NCBI GenBank assembly: GCA_003644275.1
Contig: QNBY01000010.1
Coordinates: 1-13,734, forward strand
Length of the DNA: 13,734 bases
Source: Planctomycetota bacterium
GTDB lineage: Bacteria > Planctomycetota > B143-G9
Reading direction: 5' to 3'
This document shows, in pieces, positions 1 through 7,202 of this stretch. Below the pieces are notes generated by a model that worked only from the letters and a program-made list of their open reading frames with translations, ran no database searches and had not been told where the DNA came from. A program made the translations under genes and the position numbers. Positions within the stretch are counted from its first letter, which is position 1; each line of letters starts with the position of its first letter.

Positions 1-883
<883 letters not shown>

Positions 884-928
884 TCCTTCCTCCCCGGCGC
901 GGAAGCGGGGCCGCGCCGTCCCCCTACA

Positions 929-956
929 ATGTTATCCCTCCGCCGCCGACGGTCAA
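929..956 (-). promoter_or_regulatory. Candidate sigma-70-type promoter for the aldehyde dehydrogenase gene
   Basis: On the minus strand the -35 box TTGACC (951-956) and the -10 box TAACAT (929-934) are separated by 16 bp. Transcription would start near 921, giving a leader of about 38 nt before the ATG at 883. The match is good for both boxes and the position is right, but the assignment rests on consensus only. Confidence 0.45.
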
Positions 957-1051
957 GGGGGACGTTTCGCCTGGTACGAAAACGGAACGGAGGTATCATT
1001 CGTTACGGTCGTCGTTTCGGTTCATCGCAACAACCCAACGCAGGTAACGAG

Positions 1052-1059
1052 AAGGAGGT
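1052..1059 (+). promoter_or_regulatory. Full-length consensus ribosome binding site (AAGGAGGT)
   Basis: AAGGAGGT is a complete match to the anti-Shine-Dalgarno complement, 5 nt before ATG at 1065. It is the strongest such site in the window. It argues that something translated starts at 1065 even though the frame closes after 16 codons. Confidence 0.7.
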
Positions 1060-1064
1060 ATGAC

Positions 1065-1356
1065 ATGAGAACAGGTATCACGCTGGACGACGTGCGCGCA
1101 GCGTACAGCGGATGATGCAAGGTGGCGGCGATATTCTGGAGTACACGCCGCGGGGGCTCATCATGGCCGCGGGGGCGGCGCCGGTGTGCATGTGCGGAGG
1201 GGAGCCACCGGACGGCGCATCACGGACGAGCGGCTCCGCGAGGCGATAAGGGCCATGAACGAGGAGCGGCGTTTGAGAATGGAGATAGCGTCCTTCGCCG
1301 GAAGGGGGCTCACGGGCCGGGAGGTGCTGCCGGCGCTGGCCGGCCAGCGGCGCTGA
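1065..1356 (+). pseudogene. Small gene of unknown function whose coding signal passes through three frames
   Basis: The locus starts at ATG 1065 behind a perfect ribosome binding site and reads MRTGITLDDVRAAYSG before TGA at 1113-1115. A second frame opens in an ATGA overlap (ATG 1112), has strong GC-rich third positions up to about 1200 (DILEYTPRGLIMAAG), and closes at TAA 1247-1249. From about 1195 the coding-like signal moves to a third frame (RRITDERLREAIRAM, then GREVLPALAGQRR) that ends at TGA 1354-1356. One broken gene with two frameshifts (about 90 residues if rejoined), sequencing indels, two or three tiny overlapping genes, or recoding could all explain this. I do not recognise a family. 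The last segment looks helical, rich in Arg and Glu. A terminator follows at 1382. Confidence 0.35.
1186..1356 (+). CDS. Possible small ORF, 56 residues, charged helical protein (3' segment of the 1065 locus)
   Basis: This is the third-frame segment of the locus starting at 1065, listed separately because it could stand alone. GTG at 1186 or 1192, or ATG at 1255, could start it, but none has a good ribosome binding site. Codons from about 1195 to the TGA at 1354-1356 have the GC-rich third positions, ATA isoleucines and AGG arginines typical of the neighbouring real genes. The peptide is basic and acidic with no cysteines and no membrane segment. It ends 26 nt before a terminator hairpin. Function unknown. 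It may be only the tail of a frameshifted gene. Confidence 0.3.
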   Translation: MHVRRGATGRRITDERLREAIRAMNEERRLRMEIASFAGRGLTGREVLPALAGQRR

Positions 1357-1381
1357 GGCCGAGGCGGGCCGCAGGAAAGAG

Positions 1382-1407
1382 AGACGGGGCGCGCAGGCGC
1401 CCCGTCT
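1382..1407. terminator. Strong GC-rich hairpin, probable bidirectional terminator
   Basis: A perfect 10-bp stem (GACGGGGCGC at 1383-1392 with GCGCCCCGTC at 1397-1406, loop GCAG), plus an A-T closing pair, is followed by TTCGGTTT on the plus strand. On the minus strand it is followed by the pyrimidine-rich TCTCTTTCCT. It sits between the convergent small locus ending at 1356 and the FHA/CAP gene ending at 1436, where a shared terminator is expected. Confidence 0.75.
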
Positions 1408-1435
1408 TCGGTTTCGAGGGGGGGAGGGTTCGCGC

Positions 1436-4400
1436 TCAGTGCTTGCCGCCGCGGCCGCCCCTTCCGGAGTCCACTATCTTCTCGCCGCAATCGGGTATGT
1501 TCTGGTTGTCGGGCTCGTCGTCGGGCTTCACGGGCCCGGCGCCGAAGTCCTGCGTCCAGAAGTTGTCGAAGACGCCCACGCCTATCTCGGTGTGCTTGGA
1601 GCTCAGCATGTTGCGGTGGTGGCCGGAGCTGTTGTACCAGCCGATGAAGGCGGAATGGGCGTCGCCCATGCCGCGGGCTATGTTCTCGCCGCTGCCCGCG
1701 GAGTAGCCGGCCTTCGCCATGCGCTGGTAGGGAGTGGTGTTGTTGAAGGGGTCCACGTGGGCGAAGAAGCCCTTGGTGGCCATGCGCCAAGAGTGGAGGC
1801 GGGCCGCCTTGGTTATGAGCCTGTCTATGCGCAGGTAGGGGAGGCCCATCATGAGGCGGTATTCGTTGGTGTACCTCACCACCGCCTTCTCGTCCTTGGT
1901 GCGCTTGCCGGGTATCTCGAGGAGCTCGTTGTAGTCCTTTATCTTCATGGAGTAGGTGTACACCCTCATCTCGTGGGGATTGAGGGTGGTGTTGATGTTC
2001 ACCTTGCTGTTGAGGGCGTCGAGGAGGGTGTCGAGGTCCAGCATCTTGTCGCCGGCGTCGTAGCCTATCTCGCCGAGGCATTCCTGTATATCGCGGGCGC
2101 GGGCGACGAGGGCCTTGAGCTTGGGGTCGGCCTCGATGATGCCCTTGATGGGCGTCTCGTATATCTCGCGCACCCTGTTGACGGCCTTGTCCACTATGGG
2201 CTGGCCCACGGCCCCGTGGTTCTCGTCGGGGTATATCTTCTTGTCGAAGATTATCTTGAGCGCTTCCTTGCGGCGCTTGCGGAGCTCCTCGTGGAGCTTG
2301 TCCACCATGGCGAGGGTCTTGAAGACGTCGCTCTTCTTTATCTTCTCCAGCAGGTCGGTGAGCTTCATGGTGAGCTGCGAGACGACGAGGTTCTCGTTCT
2401 GCTCGGCGAGTTGGACGAGCGCCGCCCGGGCCTTGTCGCGGACGTCCTCGTCCTTCGAGTCGAGGCGGGCCACCTCCTCGAGCACGCGCTCGCGGAGCTT
2501 CGTCTCGGCGAATTCCTTCGGCGTGAGCCAGTTGCCCTTGTAAACGATGAAGCCGTCCTCGGGAATGGGCTTGCCGGAGTAGCGGGCGTAGAGCAGGTCG
2601 AGCTTGGGCTTGAGGGTCTTGTCGGCCTTCAGCGCCTTGGTCATGTAGGACAGGGCCTCGTGGCGCATGTTGAACTCGAGGCAGAAGACGGCTATGTTGA
2701 AGAACAGGTTTTTGGGCTTGGCGGCGCGGGAGAGGCGCTTGCGGAACAGCTCGGCGAGTTCGCGCGGTTTGTAGCTCATCCACTTCTTCACTACGGTGCC
2801 GCCCTCGGTGCGGAGGGTGATCCCCTTCTCGTCCACCTTGGCGATGGTGCCGGAGAGGCCGCGGCCGAAGTCGAGCCGTTCGCCCTTGTTGAAGGTGGAG
2901 CGGAGCCAGTCGAAGGCCGCCTTCATGGCGCGGACTTCTTCGAGCCTCGCCTTGAGGCGGGCCTTGGCCTCGTCGTCCACGAGGGCCTCGTAGTAGTCCT
3001 GCAGGTACTTCACCGCCCCTGCGAAGTCGTAGCGGAGTATCATCTTGTCGGATTCGGAGTCGGTGAAGCGCTTGAGTATGTCGGCCTCGGCGGTCTTGGC
3101 CGGGCCCGCGGCGTTGCCGGGGACGGCGGTCCCGCCCTTCCGGAGCGCGGCGAGCTTCTGCTCCGCCAGCTTCTTGTATTCCGGTATGCCGAGACGCTCG
3201 ATGATCACCTGCAGGCACTTGAGCGCCTCGTCCATCATGTTCTCGCGCACGTAGAAGTCCACGAGGTCCCAGTTGTACTCGAACTCGTCCTTGGCCTCCT
3301 GCACGTACTGGTTTATGTGGGAGTCGAGTATGTCCAGGTACTCCGCCCAGCGCTCGGGGAAGAGCTCGGACAGCATCTTGGCGTAGCGCTTCTTGTAGAG
3401 GCGGAGCATGGTTATCGCCTCGCCGTAGTACTTCTCGCGCGCCTTGGCCTGGGAGGCGACGATGGCGCGGTCGAACGAGGTGGTGACGGCGTCGCGGATG
3501 AGGCTGGGGAAGTTGGGGCGCTTCTCGCCGCGGCGGATGCGGACCTGGTCGCGGTCGTGGTAGCGGGCCTTCCAGAGCTTGTACTCGCGGTAGAGCTCGT
3601 TCAGGGCGATGGGGTCGTCCCGCACCCGGTCTATCCTGTCCTTTATGTCCTTGAACTCGCGGTAGGCCTGGTCGTAGATGCGGCGCCAGTCTATCTCGTT
3701 GAGCTTGCCCTCGCAGAGGTGGATTATGCCCAGAAGCTCGCGTTCCTCGGGGGTGCCGGGGAACTCGCGGCGGGCGGAGCGGGCGGCCTGGATGGCCTCC
3801 TTGTACTTGCCCTGGCGCACGAGCTTCTTCACCTCGTTCACCGCCTGCTTCGCCTGGGCGCGGTTGTACTTGAGCGTGTCGTCCTGGTGGGAGGAGGAAT
3901 TGACGAGCGCGAAGCCCACGGCCAGCGCGAAGATGACCACCGCCGCGATGCTGAAGATGATCTTTATGAGCTTGCTTTCCTCCTCGCGCTCCTCGAGCAT
4001 GGCCTTCAGCCGGGCGCGGCGTTCCTCGAGCACCTTGGGGTCGAGCTTCCGGCCGGCCTTCTTCTTCAGGTCTATCGGCATGAGCGCCATGATGGTGCGC
4101 TCGCCCATGGGGACGGGCTCTTCTTCTTTCTTCTCCTCGGCCGGATTGTGGAAGACGAACTCCACGCTTCCCACGCGGATGCGGTCGCCGTCCTTGAGGT
4201 CCTCCATGAGGGCGGGGGTGCCGTTCACGAGGGTGCCGTTGGTGGAGCCCAGGTCCACGAGCTGGAACTTGTCGAAGACGCGCTCGATGCAGAAGTGGCG
4301 GCGGCTGAGCTCCTCGCGGTCCACGCGTATGTCCGCCTCGGAGCCGCGGCCGACGGAGATGATGTCCTTCGTTATCTCGAACTTCTTCTCCTCGCCGTCC

Positions 4401-5044
4401 AGCACGCAAGAGAGCCAGGCGGGGGCGAGCTCCTCGGAGCGGGTTATCTCGCCGCTTCCCTTGAGCTCGCCGTCCATGGTGACCTGCACCACCTTCAGCA
4501 CGGTGCTGCCGAGCCTGATGACGTCGGCGGGGGCTATGTCGCACTCGCGGACCTTTATGTCGTTGATGACCACGCCGTTGCGGGAGTCGAGGTCCTTGAC
4601 GTGGAAGCGGCCCTCGCGGTACTCGAAGACGCAGTGGCGGCGGGAGACGTCGGTGTCCTCGAGCTTCAGATCGGCCTCGGTGGAGCGGCCGACGAGGAAG
4701 GAGCGCTTTTCCATTCTCGCGGTGCGCTCGGGGGCGTCGGGTTCCTTTATCTGGAAGAGGACCACCGTCTCCACGCCGTCGCCCTCACCGGAGTCGGGGG
4801 CGGGGGCGTTCTTCAGTTCGGCGGCTATCTTGTCGGCGAGGCCCGCGGGAGGCTCCGCGCCGCCCGCGGAGAGGGCGGCCTTCAGGAGCGAGTGCTCCCT
4901 CTCCGCTGCCGCGTACCACTCGCGGAGCTCGTCGTCCTTCGCCATGGCGGACAGGAGAGCCGCCTGTTCCTCGGGGGAGGCTTCGCCCTCGACGGCGGCG
5001 TCAATAATCCTTAGAAGTTCTTCCTTGCCGTATTCCGCTTTCAT
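1436..5044 (-). CDS. Membrane protein: anti-sigma-like N-terminus, two FHA domains, one TM segment, C-terminal CAP (SCP/PR-1) domain; 1202 residues
   Basis: Residues 1-60 resemble the helical N-terminus of anti-sigma factors (a GEASPEEQAALL-type segment) but have no Cys/His zinc ligands. FHA domain 1 (about 112-175) has GRS, SRRH and SRNG; FHA domain 2 (about 228-293) has GRG, SRRH and STNG. Both keep the phosphothreonine-binding residues. A hydrophobic helix (about 358-381) follows basic residues, placing the FHA domains in the cytoplasm and the rest outside. The middle is helical and TPR-like, with a small beta-rich module (about 718-757) and a GNWLTPKEF motif (about 834). The CAP domain (about 1050-1170) has AARLHSWRMA, GENIARGMG and GHHRNML. 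The start is the ATG overlapping the sigma gene stop (ATGA), with AGGAAGG upstream. A long open frame continues upstream of this ATG but only through the sigma gene in another frame. Likely partner and regulator of the sigma factor; the CAP domain's activity is unknown. Confidence 0.88.
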   Translation of the reverse strand: MKAEYGKEELLRIIDAAVEGEASPEEQAALLSAMAKDDELREWYAAAEREHSLLKAALSAGGAEPPAGLADKIAAELKNAPAPDSGEGDGVETVVLFQIKEPDAPERTARMEKRSFLVGRSTEADLKLEDTDVSRRHCVFEYREGRFHVKDLDSRNGVVINDIKVRECDIAPADVIRLGSTVLKVVQVTMDGELKGSGEITRSEELAPAWLSCVLDGEEKKFEITKDIISVGRGSEADIRVDREELSRRHFCIERVFDKFQLVDLGSTNGTLVNGTPALMEDLKDGDRIRVGSVEFVFHNPAEEKKEEEPVPMGERTIMALMPIDLKKKAGRKLDPKVLEERRARLKAMLEEREEESKLIKIIFSIAAVVIFALAVGFALVNSSSHQDDTLKYNRAQAKQAVNEVKKLVRQGKYKEAIQAARSARREFPGTPEERELLGIIHLCEGKLNEIDWRRIYDQAYREFKDIKDRIDRVRDDPIALNELYREYKLWKARYHDRDQVRIRRGEKRPNFPSLIRDAVTTSFDRAIVASQAKAREKYYGEAITMLRLYKKRYAKMLSELFPERWAEYLDILDSHINQYVQEAKDEFEYNWDLVDFYVRENMMDEALKCLQVIIERLGIPEYKKLAEQKLAALRKGGTAVPGNAAGPAKTAEADILKRFTDSESDKMILRYDFAGAVKYLQDYYEALVDDEAKARLKARLEEVRAMKAAFDWLRSTFNKGERLDFGRGLSGTIAKVDEKGITLRTEGGTVVKKWMSYKPRELAELFRKRLSRAAKPKNLFFNIAVFCLEFNMRHEALSYMTKALKADKTLKPKLDLLYARYSGKPIPEDGFIVYKGNWLTPKEFAETKLRERVLEEVARLDSKDEDVRDKARAALVQLAEQNENLVVSQLTMKLTDLLEKIKKSDVFKTLAMVDKLHEELRKRRKEALKIIFDKKIYPDENHGAVGQPIVDKAVNRVREIYETPIKGIIEADPKLKALVARARDIQECLGEIGYDAGDKMLDLDTLLDALNSKVNINTTLNPHEMRVYTYSMKIKDYNELLEIPGKRTKDEKAVVRYTNEYRLMMGLPYLRIDRLITKAARLHSWRMATKGFFAHVDPFNNTTPYQRMAKAGYSAGSGENIARGMGDAHSAFIGWYNSSGHHRNMLSSKHTEIGVGVFDNFWTQDFGAGPVKPDDEPDNQNIPDCGEKIVDSGRGGRGGKH

Positions 5045-5613
5045 TCGGCACCTTCCTGAAGCTTCCTTCTGACCGCCGAGCGAAGCTCGTTCTTGGCCCG
5101 GTAGAGCTTCACCCGGAGGTTGTTCTCGGTGATTCCCATCACTTCGGCTATCTCGGCGTTCTTCATGCCGAAGCGGTACTTGAACAGTATCATCAGCCTG
5201 TAGCCCTCGGGCAGTTCGTCCACGGCCTCCCAGAGTATCCGGCGCATGCGGTCGCCCTCGTCCTCCAGGTCGAGCGGGGGTTCGGACGGTGGAGCGGTCG
5301 CCTCGAGCTCCTCCACCTGGTGCTCCGGGTTGCGCCCGCGCTTCTTCAGGCGATCCATGCACCTGTTGTAGGCGATCTTGAACAGCCACGAACTGAGGGG
5401 CCTGTTGGGATCGAAGGAGCCGATGCTCTTGTACATCCTGAGAAAGACCTCCTGAGTGGCGTCCTGCGCCTCCGTGGGATCGCCCAGGCATTTCAGGCAG
5501 ATGCTGTACACCGGCCTTATGAACCTGTTCACGGCCTCGTTGAATGCGGCTTCGTCGCGTCGTTTCAGTTCTTCGGCCAACTCTCTGTCGCTTTTTTTCG
5601 GGTTGTTTTCCAT
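5041..5613 (-). CDS. ECF-type RNA polymerase sigma factor, 190 residues
   Basis: Directs RNA polymerase to a specific promoter set in response to a signal. Region 2 spans about residues 25-95 (DATQEVFLRMYKSIGSF, then SSWLFKIAYNRCMDRLKKRG) and region 4 about 130-185 (LPEGYRLMILFKYRFGM, then NAEIAEVMGITENNLRVKLY, the helix-turn-helix). A Pro/Glu-rich linker joins them. Length is normal for an ECF factor. The start ATG at 5613 has AAGGAAGA just upstream. Its stop overlaps the start of the FHA/CAP gene by ATGA, implying translational coupling and a functional pair, as with sigma/anti-sigma genes. It lies 43 bp downstream of pgi on the same strand, with no clear promoter or terminator between them, so it may be co-transcribed with pgi. 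The exact ECF group cannot be assigned by eye. Confidence 0.95.
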   Translation of the reverse strand: MENNPKKSDRELAEELKRRDEAAFNEAVNRFIRPVYSICLKCLGDPTEAQDATQEVFLRMYKSIGSFDPNRPLSSWLFKIAYNRCMDRLKKRGRNPEHQVEELEATAPPSEPPLDLEDEGDRMRRILWEAVDELPEGYRLMILFKYRFGMKNAEIAEVMGITENNLRVKLYRAKNELRSAVRRKLQEGAE

Positions 5614-5656
5614 TCTTCCTTACCGCCGTCTCCGTGAATATGCACAAATTCAAAAT

Positions 5657-7075
5657 TCAAACGAGCGGGCGGGGCACCGTTATGCCGCCCCCGCGCCGGG
5701 ATTTCCTTATCCGCTCCGCCTCGGCTTGGAAACCGGGACGGCCCATGAGGGCGTAGGCGGCGCGTTTGCCCGCCTCCACGCCCGGCTGGTCGTAGGCGTC
5801 TATGTCCAGAAGCTCGCCCATGTAGGCGACGGCGAGCTCCCACAGCATGAAGAGCTGGGCCACCGCGGCGGGGGAGACTTCCTCCAACTCCACGAGGCAG
5901 TTCGGCCTGCCCGCGTCCGTCAAAGCGACGATGGTGCCCGTCATCTCGGCGGCCATGAGCTCGTTCAGCGTGTGCCCGCCGAGATAGGCGAGCGGGGAAT
6001 CCGGCGGTGGGGCGGGTATCTCCACCGTCCGGCCGTGGTCCTTCACGCCGGTTATCACGAAGGCCTTGTCCCGCGGGCCTTCGACGTAGAGCTGCACCTG
6101 CGAGTGCTGGTCGGTGACGCCGAGCGCCTTTATCGGGGTGGGGCCCACCTCCACCACGCGGCCGCCGCGGTCCAGCCGCTTGCCGAGGCTCTCCGCCCAG
6201 AGCTGGCGGTACCAGTCGGCCGCGTCGCGCAGGCGGGACGAGTAGGGCATCATCACGTGGTTCCGGTAGCCCTTCAGGTAGAGCAGGAACAGCGAGCAGG
6301 CGAGCCAGAGGGAGGGGTTGTCGGCGAGCGGGGCCTCGAGGACCGCCTTCACGTAGTCGCCCGCTCCGGCGAGCAGGCCCTCCACGTCCATGCCGACCGC
6401 AGCCGCCGGGGCGAGGCCCACGGGGGTGAGCACCGAGAAGCGCCCGCCCACGCCGGGCGGTATGGGGAAGGCGGTGAGGCCGTCGCGCCGCGCTATTTTC
6501 CGCAGTTCGCCGTTCTCCGGGTCGGTTATCGCCACTATGTGCTCGGCGGGATTGAGCCCGGCGCGCTCCACCATCTCCCGCACCACGAGGTACTGGGACA
6601 TGGTCTCGGCGGTGGTGCCGGACTTGGAGATGACGAAGAAGAGCGTTCGGGCCGGATCGCAGCCGGAGAGCCAGGCGTCCAGCACGAAGGGGTCTATGTT
6701 GTCGAAGACGAACAGCCGCGGCGCGCCGCCGCGGGAGTCGGGGGGAAGCAGGTTGTGGAAGGGATGGTTCAGGGCGGTGTGGAGGGCGATGAGGCCGAGG
6801 GCGCTGCCGCCTATGCCCAGCACCGCAACGTCGTCGTACCGGCCGCGGACGGAGCGGGCGAAGGCGAGTATGTCCGAGAGGTCCTGTTCGTGCAGGCCGA
6901 GCCAGGCGAGATCCCCCCGGCTGCGGCGCTCGAGCACCGCTTCCGACACGCGCGGCGCTATCTTCTCCATCTTCTCGAGGTCTTCCTCCAGGAGTCCCCT
7001 CCCCAGTCCCAGGGCGCGGTGAGTGAAATTTGTGAAGTCAACCGTCAACATAGGGCGGCCGGACGATTCCGTCAT
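5657..7075 (-). CDS. pgi: Glucose-6-phosphate isomerase, 472 residues
   Basis: Interconverts glucose 6-phosphate and fructose 6-phosphate in the cytoplasm, for glycolysis, gluconeogenesis and sugar-nucleotide supply. Evidence in order: VLGIGGSALG (about residue 95), the sugar-phosphate-binding FVISKSGTTAET (about 148-159), the PGI signature GVGGRFSVLTPVG (about 206-218), DQHSQVQL (active-site His region), HTLNELMAAEMTGT, and the second PGI signature AYDQPGVEAGK near residue 428. Length fits the shorter bacterial PGI type (about 450-480 residues) rather than the 550-residue enterobacterial type. ATG 7075 is preceded by AGGAGG. A weak -10-like GATAAT (minus strand, 7117-7122) lies upstream without a clear -35. 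The gene is divergent from the O-antigen-ligase-like gene, and the sigma factor gene follows closely. Confidence 0.97.
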   Translation of the reverse strand: MTESSGRPMLTVDFTNFTHRALGLGRGLLEEDLEKMEKIAPRVSEAVLERRSRGDLAWLGLHEQDLSDILAFARSVRGRYDDVAVLGIGGSALGLIALHTALNHPFHNLLPPDSRGGAPRLFVFDNIDPFVLDAWLSGCDPARTLFFVISKSGTTAETMSQYLVVREMVERAGLNPAEHIVAITDPENGELRKIARRDGLTAFPIPPGVGGRFSVLTPVGLAPAAAVGMDVEGLLAGAGDYVKAVLEAPLADNPSLWLACSLFLLYLKGYRNHVMMPYSSRLRDAADWYRQLWAESLGKRLDRGGRVVEVGPTPIKALGVTDQHSQVQLYVEGPRDKAFVITGVKDHGRTVEIPAPPPDSPLAYLGGHTLNELMAAEMTGTIVALTDAGRPNCLVELEEVSPAAVAQLFMLWELAVAYMGELLDIDAYDQPGVEAGKRAAYALMGRPGFQAEAERIRKSRRGGGITVPRPLV

Positions 7076-7151
7076 CTCGCCCTCCTTTCGGTCGGCGTTT
7101 CGGCGATGCGGAAACGATTATCCCATTTTTGAGCAATCATACATGCACTTT

Positions 7152-7175
7152 TTGGAGCCTAACAGGCGGTATAAT
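7152..7175 (+). promoter_or_regulatory. Candidate promoter for the O-antigen-ligase-like gene (perfect TATAAT -10 box)
   Basis: TATAAT at 7170-7175 is a perfect -10 box, 27 bp before ATG 7203, which leaves a leader of about 20 nt. The -35 is poor: TTGGAG (7152-7157) is too close at 12 bp, and the hexamer at normal spacing (ACTTTT at 7147-7152) does not match well. The location in the divergent pgi/ligase gap supports it. Confidence 0.45.
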
Positions 7176-7202
7176 CTCCGAAACCTTGAAAGGTCGGTGC
7201 CG

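Larger units (their letters stand above)
884..1064. other. Divergent intergenic region between the aldehyde dehydrogenase and the small plus-strand locus
   Basis: It holds the aldehyde dehydrogenase promoter candidate, a 7-bp inverted repeat (TCGTTAC at 1000-1006 and GTAACGA at 1044-1050) and the ribosome binding site AAGGAGGT at 1052-1059. TATCAT at 994-999 could be a plus-strand -10 box but has no convincing -35 partner. No protein-coding signal is seen here. Confidence 0.5.

Noticed and set aside
1161..4544. Very long minus-strand open frame (over 1100 codons) overlapping the FHA/CAP gene
   Set aside because: It is a shadow frame of the FHA/CAP gene, made possible by high GC. Its translation is Arg/Pro/Gly-rich low-complexity sequence with no domain, while the true frame has FHA, TM and CAP motifs.
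1439..5014. Plus-strand open frame of about 1190 codons opposite the FHA/CAP gene
   Set aside because: Antisense shadow: the translation is Val/Leu/Gly/His-rich with no recognisable motif, and it mirrors the codon structure of the minus-strand gene.
5646..5660. Short AT-rich repeat (AAATTCAAAATTCAAA) at the pgi stop
   Set aside because: Too short and simple to assign a role; it covers the pgi stop codon.
7023..7202. In-frame N-terminal extension of the O-antigen-ligase-like gene (60 extra codons)
   Set aside because: It overlaps the pgi start region, lies upstream of the TATAAT box, has no ribosome binding site and lacks coding-like codon use.
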